Of a stretch of DNA of 64,000 nt, positions 33,950 to 45,968 are shown one piece after another (within the stretch, counting starts at the first letter, position 1; every line of letters begins with the position of its first letter). Origin of the DNA: Rhodamnia argentea (Eukaryota > Streptophyta > Magnoliopsida > Myrtales > Myrtaceae); assembly GCF_020921035.1 (NCBI RefSeq), contig NC_063155.1:7177001-7241000 (forward strand). The letters run 5' to 3'. A model generated the notes under the pieces. It saw nothing but the letters and a program-made list of their open reading frames with translations. It was not told where the DNA came from and did not search any database. A program made the position numbers and the translations under genes.

Positions 33950-34533
33950 TTGTCTCTCTCAGAGTTTCCCGAACTTGCTTCTCAAATTTTGGGTTCGTTC
34001 TATATGAGAAGCAATCCTTTTTGTCTTCGCTTACTGTAAACCACAGTATAAACTACTGACATGATCATATGATAGCTTCTGCTGTAATTTCTTTCTAAGT
34101 TGAGGATTCAATGGACTTACCCGACACTTCGCCGCTTTTCCATTTCCTGCTAAAACATGGTCAAAGCGACGAGAAAAAGAGATCGATCCATGCGGAGCAA
34201 GCTTCAAAACTTCCGTTATTGAAGCAGAAATGAAGTTTTCAATCTTGTTTAGCAACGAGAAGATTGGCACTGACGAGGAAAAAGTTTCAAACGTAGCCAA
34301 TGTCGATCTCTGGGGTTTTTGTCTTGGTGGGCTTCTTGTCCTACGAGTCGAGCGGTTTTCGTCGCAATGTGGCGTGGGATTGAGCAGAGATGGGCTTCGG
34401 TCCAAAAGCGATGGAGAGATGATGCATCGAGCTGATCGAAGACTGTCGAATGCAATGTTTTACAGAGCCAGCTCCGGGCCCATGTGGCTGGCCCATATTT
34501 CAATTCGGGCCGAAACCGGTGCAAAAGTCTTAC

Positions 34534-34810
34534 GGGAAAATTGTCCAAAAAAAAAAAAAAAGAAGATCTTAAATCTATCGCACTTTTGTCAATTTAACCT
34601 TGAACCTTTTAATTTTGCAAATCGTGTTCTAAATCATTTTCACGTTTTACCAATTGAGCCAAGCCGGCCAATTTTGGCGGGAGATGTGGATGCCGGATGG
34701 ACTCGATTAACAAAATATGAAAATGCTTAGAACTCAATTGGTAAAATTAAAAGGTATAAGATTGAACTGTCAAATGACCAATAGGTTTAGGGTTTTCTGG
34801 ATAATTTTCC
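34534..34810. mobile_element. Short foldback element
   Basis: The left end GGGAAAATTGTCCAAAAA is mirrored by the right end TTTTCTGGATAATTTTCC. The arms carry the family pattern (CTATCGCACTTTTGTCAATTT at the left, CAAATGACCAATAGGTTTAGG at the right). This is the most compact complete copy in the window (277 bp). Confidence 0.7.
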
Positions 34811-36940
34811 TAAAGTTCTGTTGATGGACGAAATTGGGTACGTGTGGTTTGGTCCATCCTCTTGCTTTTATGTTTTGTCTAACCAAATCACTTTTATTTT
34901 TTATCTTTTTAATGAGTCCTTCTATTTCTACAAAATTGAGCGATCGAGTCCCTCTAGCACCCACATCATATCTATTGAAATCCAGCTGACGTGGTTGTCG
35001 GTTATAGATGCTGGCAAGGTGTGACATGAATAAATTTTTGCCAACATGGACACCCACTATGGACAGTGTGCATGGGAGACCATGGCCGAGCTCCTAGACG
35101 GAGCATGCACGGTTGTGCAACCTCGGGTTCCAGGATCGAATGGCCGTAATGAAGTCGAGTGGCAGGGAGCCCTGTCCAAAGTTCCGAGCGGCCATGCGCT
35201 CGTCCAACCGTGGCGAATTCCCCGTTGAGAACAATCGAGAGTTGTAGAAGAAGAACTTTCTTTTTTTTCCTTCATTTTTAACTCGGGATTATGTTTTTTT
35301 CCACTCCCACCGTAGCTAAAATGCTCTCAATTAAGGTATTTTATCATATTAACTCCTGTGGGTCCCATCTTTTTTCAAGAATCCTTTTTGTTTGGTTATG
35401 GTGTCATGTGTTTTTTTTCTTGTCTTTTCTTGTGGGTCCCATTTTCCTCATTTATTTTTACTTCTCCCTGCCACTTTTAATCTGACCATGATTCAAGCCT
35501 TAGTAGTTATATCAAAAAAAAAAAAAATCTCTCCTATGTGGTTTGCCTTTGTCACTTGTCATTTGTGCCGCTTCGCACTCATTGGTTTTTGAATCTTTAA
35601 TCGAAGTTTGACACCCAAGAATACAATTGACCTAAAGGCTATCGCATTGAACTTCTTGCACGGAGATTTAAACAATTGATAGACAATGGAGCCTCCTCAT
35701 TGCTTAAGGGCTTGGACATGAGGGTTGAGTTCGCAATCATCTCTTCAGTCCTCTCAATCACCTACGAAGGCAGTCCAGCCACCTAGATCGGCATAGAAGA
35801 AGGAGAGATCATGAGGATGATGAGGGCCAAACCCTCACGAGTAAACAACTTAGTGAGAGTATGGACGAATTCCGGTGATGGATCCGGAGGCGGGTAGATG
35901 ACGGTGAATTGGCAATGAAGGTGATGATAAGGACCAAGAAAACGAAGACGGATAAGCGGATATTGCTGATGAGCTTGATGAGGATTTGGATGAGCGGTTC
36001 AATTCCTGGATTTGAATCTTCAATGGGGTTTTTCTTGTCTTTGTGATGTTTTGTGGTGGGAAATAAAAAAACTTTTTTTCTCCCGGGGCCCTAAGGAAAA
36101 GGAAATAATTATGATGCACGTGATCGTTTGTTTTTGATCGATCAAAGTGTTTGATGCAAAATGGAAAAATGAACAACAAAGAGCAAAAGGGATGGAATGA
36201 GGTTGAAGAGTTCACATAAATGAGATGGTTTTTTTTTCACTTACAATAGTTTTGTTTTGAAAAAGTGAATATGGAAGAGGACTAGTAGAGTAAGGAATAG
36301 GTTTCTATAAATCCGGGCTTCAACTACTTCAATTGCTTGTATCGGTGACGGGGCGTTTTCTTTTGTGTTGGTAACGGGCTTCTTCTTTTTTTTTTTTTTT
36401 TTTATGTCGAATTTGGTGTCGAACATTGGAGCGTCAAAAACTTGTATATTATTGACATGAGAGGGGTGTTTTAGAAATAGAGAACACGGAAATAAATAAT
36501 AAGAAGGAAAGTGACATAAAAAAGACAAAGAAGAAAAGCAAACGAAAAATGCTTAAAAAAGGTGGGACTCACAAAGGTCAATATTATCAAAATAATGTGC
36601 TAGGGAGTGTTTTAGCCATAATAAGAGTGGAAAAAGTGCCTCCATTTAACTAGATTTCGCTAAATTTGATCGAAAAGTAAATTTTCCTAATTAGTTCTAT
36701 AAGTAAATCCAGGGCTAGTGAGCATATGAGTAGGTTTAATTCGGTGCACTTTGATTGGAATTCCTTCCATGCTTGATTCTATAGGATTGATACTTAGAAC
36801 TAAGGACGTGAAAGTGAGTTTTCAAGGTAGAGTTGTATGGAAAGACGCACAATGCGCTTAGTTATCCAATTGGATCTCGAATTCAAACCGAATCGAACCT
36901 TCAATTCGATAGAATTAGGTTTCATTCTTTATTGTGCATG
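34811..36940. other. No gene seen
   Basis: T-rich and A-rich tracts with only low-complexity frames. There is no domain, splice pattern or TIR I can defend. Confidence 0.35.
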
Positions 36941-37590
36941 AGGAAAAATTGTCCATAAAATCCTAAATCTATTGCACTTTGGTCAATTCGGTTCTAAATA
37001 TTTAAATTTTATTAATTGAACCCCAAATATTTTCACATTGTGTCAATTGAGTCTATCGGACCCATTTTAATAAAAAATCAACGACATGGACGTCGGCCGC
37101 CCTACGTAACATAGCCGATGCTGACCTAGACAAATTTTAATATTTTTTTTACTTTTTCTGTGCTTTTTCAATTTTTTTTTTTTTCTCTTCGTTTCTTTTT
37201 TTTTTTCCCCTTGATGTGGCCGATGAGGTCATCGAGCCCTCGCCCGACCTCCCCCAAATACGAATGAGGCCATCGCGATCGTAGGCAAGCATGCTTGGTC
37301 CCAACGATCTTCGCCGGCCATAGCAAAAAAAAAAATTACGAAGAATAAAAAAAGAAAAGGAAAAATAATTAAAAAATCAAAGAAATTAATAAAAAAAATT
37401 GTGAAAAAATATTTAAATACCGTTAAAAATGATTCACGTCGGTGCATATCGTACAACTTATGATGACCGGTATCCATATCGGTAATTTTTCGTCTAAAAT
37501 TGATTGGACCGACTGAATTGATGAATTTAAGATTAAATCATTAAGATTAAAAGATTTAAAACTACATTTATAAAAGTGCGGTAGATTCGT
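36941..37590. mobile_element. Long foldback element with GC-rich core
   Basis: The left arm starts AGGAAAAATTGTCCATAAAATC and runs through three TCAATT-type blocks. The core (about 37205-37325) contains GATGTGGCCGATGAGGTCATCGAG-like GC-rich sequence between T-rich and A-rich tracts that can pair with each other. The right arm (about 37430-37590) is degraded. Confidence 0.6.
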
Positions 37591-37795
37591 TTATTTTGTT
37601 CTTTCGGTGTGTACGAGTACGACGAATCCACGACCGCACACTTTTTACTAAAAAAAAATCGAGTCGGTTGGACATATTAAAGTTAGCTGAAACCGGCCGG
37701 TCCCTCTGTCTCGTGCGTTACGGTTTTATTGCGTGCCCCGCAAGTCCCCCGTGGTGTCCGATACGGACACGTCGCCGGACGGGCCCCACATGCTC

Positions 37796-37817
37796 TTCCT
37801 TCCTTCCTTCCTTCCTT
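37796..37817. repeat. (TTCC)n microsatellite
   Basis: Five to six TTCC units followed by a pyrimidine-rich stretch. Confidence 0.85.
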
Positions 37818-38392
37818 CTTTTCCTTGTCCTTTTCCTTCTGGGCGATGAGCCGTGCTCTGCACGCCGACCTGCTTTTGTTTTTTGTTTTTTATTTTATTT
37901 TATCAAAAGCACGCCTGCTTTTCACAGACCCACTTTGTCGGCGGGCCTTTAACAGGCCCATCAATCGAGGTTTGGTACTTTCTCAATAAATGCAAAGGGA
38001 AACACCCCCAAAAACCCTCGTGACGTCATGCGTGACGCACTCAAATCAGAAAATGGTAAAACATTAATCAAAATCGAACTGAAAATACGCGGGATCGAAG
38101 GAGTCAGGGGCTCCACGGTAGGTCCAACCAGACAGAAAAAGTTCTCTCTTTCTAGAAAAGTCAACTGAAAGTCCTCACCGTCCACTAATCAAAAAGAAGA
38201 ATGGGAATCCCCCCCCAATTAAAATCGTGGCTCAAATCCGACCGTTGACTTCACCACCCAAATGGTACTTATTCCCCGCGACATGAGGACCGTCCATGTA
38301 CACCCAAGTCTTTATTCCATCACAGCTCTTCGGCGTTTGGCTCCAAAAGTCGTTCGCTCGCGTCGACCAAAAATGCCCCCGCCGCCGCCGAT

Positions 38393-39793
38393 GTGCCCGC
38401 CGGCCCTCCGCACCTTCTCGTTTATCCCTTCCTCTCCTCCGGCCACGTCATCCCCCTCCTCGACCTCGCCGACCGCCTCCTCCGCCGCGGCGTCCGCGTG
38501 ACCGCCCTCGTCACCCCCTCCAACCACCACCTCCTCCTCCCCCTCCTCTCCGACCATCCCGACCTCTTCCACCCCCTCGTCATCCCGGCCCCCGACACCC
38601 CCTGTCTCTCCAAGAACTTCCTTATCGTCAAGACCCTCTCCATGCGCCACCACCACTACCCGGCGCTCCTCGAGTGGTTCCGGTCCCACCCCTCGCCGCC
38701 GGTCGCCATCTTGTCCGACTTCTTTCTCGGGTGGACCCGACACCTGGCCTTGGAGCTCGGCGTTCCCCGCATCGTGTTCTCCCCCTCCGCCGCCTTCGCG
38801 GTGTCCATCGAGTTCTCGCTCTATCAAAACCTACCCAAGAACGGCGGCGGCGACGAGAACTCCACGGTGACCTTCGGTGACGTGCCGAACTCGCCGACGT
38901 ACGCGTGGTGGCAGATTTCGCACCTCTTCAGGATATACATGGAAGGAGAAGCCGACATGGAGTTTCATAGGGAGGGCTGGCTGGCGAACGCGGCGAGCTG
39001 GGGCGTCGTCTTCAACACGTTCACGGAGTTGGAGCGTGTCTACGTCGACCACATGAAGGAAAAGTTCGGGCCAGACCGGGTCTGGGCCGTGGGCCCGCTC
39101 CTACCGCCCGTGGATGACTCGGTGAGCCTGACTAGCCGGGGCGGGTCCAGCTCGGTCCCGGCCGAGGAGGTGCTGAAGTGGCTCGACGGCAGGAAGGAGC
39201 GGTCCGTGGTGTACGTGTGCTTCGGGAGCCGCACGGCGCTGGAGAACGACCAGATGGCGGCGCTGGCGACGGCGCTGGAGATGAGCCGGGTCCACTTCAT
39301 ATGGTGCGTGAGGGAGACCGCGGACGGGCTCGTGCTGGGCGGCCACGGGCTCGTGCCAGAGGGGTTCGAAAGCCGCACGGCGGGACGGGGCCTGGTGATC
39401 AGGGGGTGGGCCCCGCAGGTGGCGATACTGCGGCACCGCGCGGTGGGCGGGTTCCTGACGCACTGCGGCTGGAACTCGGTGCTCGAAGGGATCAGCGCCG
39501 GGGTGGTGATGCTGACGTGGCCGATGGGCGCGGACCAGTACACGGACGCGACGCTGCTGGTGGACCAGCTGGGCGTGGCGATCAGGGCGTGCGAGGCCCC
39601 GGACGACGCCGTGCCCGACCCCGCCGAGCTGGCCCGGGCCTTGGCCGAGTCGCTCGACGAGACGAGGCCGGAGAGGGGCCGGATCAAGAAGCTGAGCGAG
39701 GCGGCGGCGGACGCGGTCAACGGCGGAAGCTCGGACAAGGATTTGGACGGATTCGTGAAGAGTCTAGCGGAGCTTCAACGCGTCAAGAAGTGA
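38393..39793 (+). CDS. UGT89-type UDP-glycosyltransferase, copy 1 (start codon problem)
   Basis: Family 1 glycosyltransferase transferring sugar from a UDP-sugar to a small acceptor in the cytosol. The open frame from 38393 gives about 466 residues, close to the 460-480 of the family. The catalytic His lies in PFLSSGHVIPLLDL, with an Asp in SDFFLGW. The PSPG donor-binding box is at about residues 337-380: GWAPQVAILRHRAVGGFLTH, then CGWNS, ending ADQ. A final Gln often, but not always, goes with UDP-glucose. The N-terminal pattern PHLLVYPF...LVTPSNHHLL is UGT89-like. The reading frame has no ATG: it can be followed upstream through AAADVPAGPPHLL, while the only nearby ATG (38373) lies in another frame. 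One extra C in the five-C run 38376-38380 would join them. Either the base was missed in sequencing or the gene has lost its start. It is older than the two UGT copies to the right. Confidence 0.85.
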   Translation: MPAGPPHLLVYPFLSSGHVIPLLDLADRLLRRGVRVTALVTPSNHHLLLPLLSDHPDLFHPLVIPAPDTPCLSKNFLIVKTLSMRHHHYPALLEWFRSHPSPPVAILSDFFLGWTRHLALELGVPRIVFSPSAAFAVSIEFSLYQNLPKNGGGDENSTVTFGDVPNSPTYAWWQISHLFRIYMEGEADMEFHREGWLANAASWGVVFNTFTELERVYVDHMKEKFGPDRVWAVGPLLPPVDDSVSLTSRGGSSSVPAEEVLKWLDGRKERSVVYVCFGSRTALENDQMAALATALEMSRVHFIWCVRETADGLVLGGHGLVPEGFESRTAGRGLVIRGWAPQVAILRHRAVGGFLTHCGWNSVLEGISAGVVMLTWPMGADQYTDATLLVDQLGVAIRACEAPDDAVPDPAELARALAESLDETRPERGRIKKLSEAAADAVNGGSSDKDLDGFVKSLAELQRVKK

Positions 39794-40312
39794 CGCGGGG
39801 GTTGACGGAGAGCGGTTGATGGCTTGTCCGATATGAATAATTTATTTTTTATTTTTTTCTTTTTCAGACTCATTTTTTTTTCTTTATTATTTTGTGTAAG
39901 GGTGAATATTTAATACTTAACATAGAAACCGAGGACGCCAAGGAAAGATAGTTTTCTTTTCTTTTTTAATAGAGTAATGGAAGGAGCGTATCAATTTTCC
40001 ATGCAAAGATTATCCGTCTACTTTCTTTATTATTTAAAGAATTAGGCAAATTAACAATTAAAGATCAAGTTACCGTCTATTCAAGAAAAAGTTGTTGCTC
40101 AACTAAGAAGCAAAAATTCGACCAACAAAAAGAAAAAAAACTAATAAGCAATGACGGAATTTTCACGATAACAACCAATTTGATATGACATATTTCAACA
40201 ATTCACCTCAAATTCTCGTTCCGCAACCCATGAAAAACGGTCGAATGTCTTATCAACCATCGGTTCTAGCGACTCAACCCCCAATTTCTCATCAATAGTA
40301 AAAATCAAGGGC
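39794..40312. other. 3' flank of UGT copy 1, no gene seen
   Basis: An AT-rich flank follows the stop codon. There is no ORF of interest. The duplicated segment begins at its right edge, near GCGAACGAGGCC. Confidence 0.4.
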
Positions 40313-40624
40313 GAACGAGGCCATTCATCAGAAATTTTCTCACCCCTTTTCGGACTTCGACCGATCCGATCGACTGTAGGTTGCAAAATCACCAGTAAAT
40401 TCAGTTTCCAGCTCCACAACATTTACGGATATCAATTATTTGCATACTTCTTCACCATGATAGCACGAGAAACCTCGTTGGATCTAATGATCTATCAAGT
40501 GCACCTGACTCTCGCACATCCCATTAGCACAATCTTTGGTAGCGCACCCAAATCGCTGGCAGTGCACCGTGCAATCTCTAAGACTTGGTGGGGAATTTAT
40601 AGAGAAGTTCGACGATGGCAAGAA

Positions 40625-41085
40625 GGGAAGATTGAGACATTTTGCAGCACTAAAGAAGGCAATCTAATGTATTATACGTATATGAGCAAGATAGCGACGG
40701 TCTCGTTTTTACCACATTATTTTTCGAGTATTACCACGGTAGCTTAGATTGGAGTTACATTTTGAGTAAGTTAATGCGACAATGACGAGCGAGGAAGGTT
40801 GAGATATTTTGCAATATTGAGGAATGTGATCTGATGTATAACACGTATATGAGCAAGAGAGTGATGGTCCTGTTTTTACGTATTTGAGTATTAAAACGGT
40901 ACCTAAGATTGGAGTTAGGTTTGGAGTAAGTTGATGCAACTAGAAGATCGGCCACAGCGAAAAAGGAAGTTTGAGATATTTTGCAGCATTAAGGAATGTG
41001 ATGTGATGTATTATTTGCATATACGGGTGATGGTCCTGTTATATTAATACGGTAGCTTAGATTGGAGTTAGAATTTGAGTAGATC
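40625..41085. repeat. Three imperfect ~165-bp tandem units (left copy)
   Basis: Each unit contains GAGATATTTTGCAGCATTAA(G)GAA, GTGATGGTCCTGTT, and a TACGGTAGCTTAGATTGGAGTTA tail (starts about 40625, 40797, 40967). The third is shortened. The same array is present at 55354-55845 in the right copy, so it predates the duplication. Confidence 0.8.
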
Positions 41086-41489
41086 AATACCACCACCTAC
41101 AATTACTTTGAGATTAAATTCTACCATTGAATATGCTCTTCATGGTCTCACCGGCCTGAATTTCTTGATGCTTACCATTCTAATCTGTTAGAGACGTATC
41201 TCTCGAGATTATGTATATACCTCTCTTGAATATGCATGTTCTCGGTCAATTATAATCAATACCCTAATATCTAGTTGCTCTATATAGCCATTTTATAAAG
41301 TCGATAAATTGGTAGTCCTCGACGAGATCTAAAGAGATTAAATTGTGATAATATTTCTCGAAACACCATATTTAATAAGGAACCTTCTTATCATACAATA
41401 TGAGCAATTTTATGAACAACAAATGCAAATGACTTCTTAAGATAATAAATTAGCGAAGTATAAGGAGTTGGGAAGAAACTCGATTGTAA

Positions 41490-41660
41490 TAGAGATGTTA
41501 AATAGGTAGGTCGGATTAGATTTGGATCGGGTCATGTATGGTCCAAACCATATTAATCCATTTAATCTGTGTTGACCCATGTTCATGCAATATAAATTCA
41601 ATGACCCATACCCGATCCAACTCGCACCCAATCCAAACCCAGCCCGACTCATATTGATAG
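41490..41660. repeat. hAT-MITE-like remnant (left copy)
   Basis: AGAGATGTTAAATAGGTAGGTCGGATT...GGATCGGGTCATG, with downstream CCCATACCCGATCC / AACCCAGCCCGACTC, resembles the interior of TAGGGRTGTCAA-type hAT MITEs. Clear termini are lost. The counterpart in the right copy is at about 56757-56930. Confidence 0.35.
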
Positions 41661-42473
41661 AATCAAATTCAGTTTAGAGAACTTGGTTCTTATGAATATT
41701 TAAAAATATATATTGCTAAAACTTTCTCTCTCTTTGAAAAAAAAAAAAACCTCTACTTTCTCTCTCTAATGCAACGGAAAAATGGTGTCGACCACCGGAA
41801 GAAGGACCTCCCCTGGCTGAGAGGGCCAATGCTCCGCTCCCTCTCCCCCTTCGGCCACTTCCACGCATCGCCACCTCCTCATCTTGCACCTTCGTATTAG
41901 CAATATTAAGATATTTAGTTTATTCTGGACATCTATCATGAATTGTGCAAATATCTCGTTTAATATTACGTATCATTGATTGATTATATTTGATATTATA
42001 TTTGTGTTAGTCATGTAATAAAGCTTAAAATTATGAATACATTTATGTAGTGATCGCAATCTAATTAGAAGAAAAACGAGAAAATGACACAAATCTACCC
42101 GCGTTCGAAATTAAATCGAAGGATTATTTCAACCTCAAAATTTTGTAAGAGCACGATCCATTCTAAGATGGCAATACATTTTGATCCGAGGACGAGATCG
42201 ATAATTTTTTTTTTTTTTTTTGGTCGAAGAGTAATTTAGTATAATTCGATTGTTAATTTATCGACTAAGTCCTTTATCCCCAGACTCCACCGAGGTGGGT
42301 CCCACTCGTTTGTCGTGTCGGGTTTTCGTCGCCGTCGTCGGAAGTTTGGAAGTTCGTAAGTGGTGACGACACCAATGGACTCCAAGTCAACGGAAAACCA
42401 TCTCCCTCTCTCTATGTCCGCTGCATCTGCGCCCCTAGAAAAAGAAAGCTTCTTTCTTTTGCGGCCTAACCTC

Positions 42474-43161
42474 CCAAAAAAAACTCTAATTTTAACATTT
42501 ATAATAATTATATCTTAAACTTTATTATCTTATTAAAAACTCTCAATTTTCATTTTTGTCTCGGTTCTACCGGCCTAATACCCCAAAAAACATCAATCTT
42601 AGCATCTGTCCCAATTATATTCAAAAAAAATTTTTTATCTCATAAAAATCTTCAACTTTTATTTTTATCCTAATTCTACCACCGTCAATCTTCCGTCTAT
42701 AATCACCATTATTTAATCCTATGTAGCTCAAATTTTCTCGCCGAACTTACTAATGAATCTTCGAAATTTAAAAACAATAAGTTTCGAGGGCGACGAGGTT
42801 TTAGATCGTTAGTTCGAATATCTCAATGTCTAGCCGTTTTTTGAGCTGCCGAGTGCCGAAAAGAATACGAAACGTGCCGTCTTTAATTCATTAAATAACA
42901 TGAAAATACCACATGAGATTAATTAATTGTGATTATAGATTGAAGGCTAACAATGGTAGAATTGGGACAAAAGTAATAGTTTGAGGTTTTTTATGGGACA
43001 AAAAAAGAGTTTTGGATATAATTGAGACATATGCTAAAGTTGATGATTATTTTTGTACTATATCGGTATAATTGAGACAAAACTAAAAGTTTGGGGTAGA
43101 ATTGAGATAAATATAAAAGTTTGGAGTAGAATTAAGACAAATATAAAAGTTAGAGTTTTTT
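42474..43161. mobile_element. Foldback element upstream of the UGT89 pseudogene
   Basis: The left arm (CCCAAAAAAAACTCTAATTTT, then repeated TCTCGGTTCTACC / AATTATATTC blocks) is mirrored by the right arm (GGTAGAATTGAGA...AAAAGTTAGAGTTTTTT). The long arms flank a central GC-richer stretch. It ends about 60 bp before the TATA box and is present at the same place in the right copy, so it predates the duplication. Confidence 0.7.
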
Positions 43162-43220
43162 CACGAGGAAAAAAAAAAAGGGTCGAATATCACAAATACT
43201 AAAGGTAAAGATTTTTTTTT

Positions 43221-43230
43221 TATATATATA
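43221..43230 (+). promoter_or_regulatory. TATA box of the UGT89 pseudogene
   Basis: TATATATATA followed by TTGGGCCC lies about 175 bp before the ATG. The equivalent in the right copy is at 58495-58505. Confidence 0.5.
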
Positions 43231-43403
43231 TTGGGCCCTTCTTTTTCAATGAATTCGTCTTTTATCATCCCCCATCATCATACCACCTGCTCTGCCTCGT
43301 CGTCCTCCACCTCCATTGAAGCCCACCTCGAAGCGCAGAGAGAGCGAGACACGTTCCATCCCTCCGCTGACTTCGACGACCGCAACTGATTGGAGCTCCA
43401 GCC

Positions 43404-44836
43404 ATGTCCGTCCACATCCTCATGTACCCTTACCCCACCTCCGGTCACATCATCCCCCTCCTCGACCTCGCCCACAAGCTCCTCCACCTCCGCCCCTCCG
43501 ATCTCGCCGTCTCCGTCACCGTCACCGTCCTCGTCACCCCCGACAACCTCCACTTGCTCGACCCCTTCCTCTCCTCTCCTTCTTCTTCCCCCTCCTCGCT
43601 CCAGCCTCTCGTCTTGCCTTCCCCTGAGCCGCCCGCGACGCCCCTTCCGCCGCAGAGGCGCCTAGCCGCCAACGTCCGCTCCCTCCGCGACCTCCACCTC
43701 CCCCTCCTCTCCCGGTGGTTCGAGTCCCACCCCTCCCCGCCCTGCGCCGTCGTCTCCGACTTCTTCCTCGGCTGGACCCACCGCTTCGCCCGCGAGCGCG
43801 GCGTCCCGCGCGCGTCGTTTCTCGCCGTCCGGCGCGTTCGCGCTCTCCGTCTCCTTCGCCCTGTGGCGGACCCCCCAGGCCCGACGAGGAGTCGATGGTC
43901 TCGTTCCCGAAATTGCCGAACTGCCCCCGCTTTCCCTGGTCGCACATACCCCAGATATACAGGAATTACGAGGCGGGAGATCCGGAAATGGAGCTCCAAC
44001 GGGAGGGCGCCATCGGCAATATCCAGAGTTGGGGGATCGTGATCAACTCGTTCGACGGGTTGGATCGGGCTTACCTGGATCACATCAGGAAAGAGGTCGG
44101 GCACGACCGGGTTTGGGCCGTGGGCCCGCTGCTGCCAGCGGAGGCCGACGACACGGCCGGGCCCGTCAATAGGGGCGGGCCCACCTCGGTATCAGCCGGC
44201 GAGGTGCTGACGTGGCTGGACGCCTTCCCGGACGAGTCCGTCGTCTACGTGTGCTTCGGGAGCCGTGCCGTGCTGACGCAGCGGCAAATGGACGAGCTGG
44301 CAGCCGGGCTGGAGCGAAGTGGGGTCAGATTCATCCTATGCGTGAGGGAGCCAGGCAGGGGAGGAGGACACGTGGCGGGCGATTGCGGGACGGTCAGCAA
44401 GGACTTCGAGGATCGAGCGGTCGGGAGGGGCCTCGTGATCAGGGGTTGGGCCCCGCAGGTGGCGATCCTGCGCCATCGAGCCGTGGGCGCGTTCTTGACT
44501 CACTGCGGATGGAACTCGACGCTGGAAGGGCTGAGCGCCGGGACGGTGATGCTGACGTGGCCGATGGGCGCGGAGCAATTCGTGAACGCCAAGCTGCTGG
44601 TGGACGAATTGGGCGTGGGAATCAGAGTCGGCGAGGGGTCGGAGAAGGTACCGGAGGCGGCGGAGTTGGCCCGGGTTCTGGCCGAGTCGTTGAGGGGTGA
44701 TCTGCCCCAGAGGGTCCGAGCCAAGGAGATGAGCAGCGCGGCTTGGGGCGCGATCAAAGGAGGGAGCTCCGATGAAGATTTGGGCGACTTCGTGAGGCGC
44801 GTGGACGAGCAACGGAGGAGCAAAATCCGTACTTAG
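43404..44836 (+). pseudogene. UGT89-type glycosyltransferase, copy 2, frameshifted
   Basis: The N-terminal frame starts MSVHILMYPYPTSGHIIPLL with the catalytic His. It is sound as far as SDFFLGWTHRFARERGVPR, then runs into unrelated residues. The C-terminal frame resumes at EESMVSFPKLPNCPRFPWSH and contains a complete PSPG box ending GAEQ. Aligned with the intact copy at 58679, three small indels explain the break: +2 (an extra CG in CGCGCG) and -1 between 43807 and 43819, and -2 near 43867-43876 (CGGACCCCCC against CGGGACCTCCCC), net -1. Everything else, including the start, TATA box and stop, matches the intact copy. A truncated product of about 135 correct residues would lack the sugar-donor domain. 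The clustering in GC-rich sequence means consensus errors must be excluded. Confidence 0.88.
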
Positions 44837-45968
44837 CATCTTCACGTTCTATGCACCGAAGCCACGAGCAACGTTGAGAGAACGTAAAGACGAGGGGCCG
44901 TTCTCCAAACGGGACGGGGCGAAGCCTTTGGATTGTTTAAGTAGATTGGGGTGACAGATCGGCCATAAGAGTATTCCGGGGATATAAACTAGGGTTATAT
45001 GTACGGATTATGAGGAGCTAACCCGAATTCAACGAAATGTAATGTTCAATATGTATTGTCCAGTACTAATCGAGTTCTCACGAATTTGCGTTTACATTAG
45101 ATTGAAACAAATGTATTGAAAGTCCTAAAATCTACAAATAATACAAGCAAATCCTAAAATTGATCAAATTGATGAAATCGAATTCTTCTATTAGATGGTG
45201 ATGTGATTTTTTTTTTTTAAGTTTCTCTATGACTTGATCCGACATTATGCATAAGGCTAAAATAATATATATTTTTTTCCAAATCTTATTTTTTTTAATC
45301 CAAAATTTATGTAATATAAACTTAAGAAATTAGCTTAATATTTTTATATAAAAAAAGATGAAAACCCAGGTGAGCCCTCATCACCACCCCATCCACCAGC
45401 AGCCCTTGGCCATATCTGGGGGAGAGCCAACAACCCTTGCCGGTCGCGGGCGAGGGTGCCGAGCCATCCCCACCATTGTTGGGTAGCGGCGGCCGCCATG
45501 GGTTTTTCACCTTTTTTTTAAATATTTTTAAAAATTGCATTGAAAATTCAAATTTTGATCAAAACGACATCATTTTCATCATATTATTGCCATGTACGAT
45601 ATAAAACAATAAAATTTAAAAAGAAAAAAAAAACACGTGTGAGCATTTTTCATTGAACGATGTCAATAGAAGGATTTCACTGCATCAATTGAACAAATTC
45701 TAGTGTTTCGTTGCAATTTTTATAATTTTTAAACTCGAATTATATTTTTGTGATAAGTTTTAGAATTTTTATGCTTATCCTTATTAGATTTTCGCGAATT
45801 CGTGATCTTGTAAAATTAGGGAGGAAGGCCCAAGAAAAACCAAAGGGGAAAAGATTCTGTTGGTTCAGTTTGAAACCGCAGGACAAGTTTTGGGCTTCTT
45901 GTTCCACTCTCAGTTTCTCGGATCCTCCTTCCCGGGGTGACTCCGCCTTCCCTCGCAACTCGCTAACC

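Noticed and set aside
34230..34730. 166-residue frame after the RGF locus
   Set aside because: Its 3' half runs through a foldback element and its 5' half has no motif.
38296..38880. Pro/Arg-rich frame (194 residues) overlapping the UGT89 copy 1 start
   Set aside because: Alternate frame of the real glycosyltransferase; the composition comes from GC-rich codons.
39040..39738. 232-residue minus-strand frame
   Set aside because: Antisense shadow of the conserved UGT PSPG region.
40457..40747. 96-residue frame, also at 55147-55473 (108 residues)
   Set aside because: Present in both duplication copies but its second half is the triple repeat, and the two versions differ by a 36-bp in-frame indel; no domain, so not called a gene.
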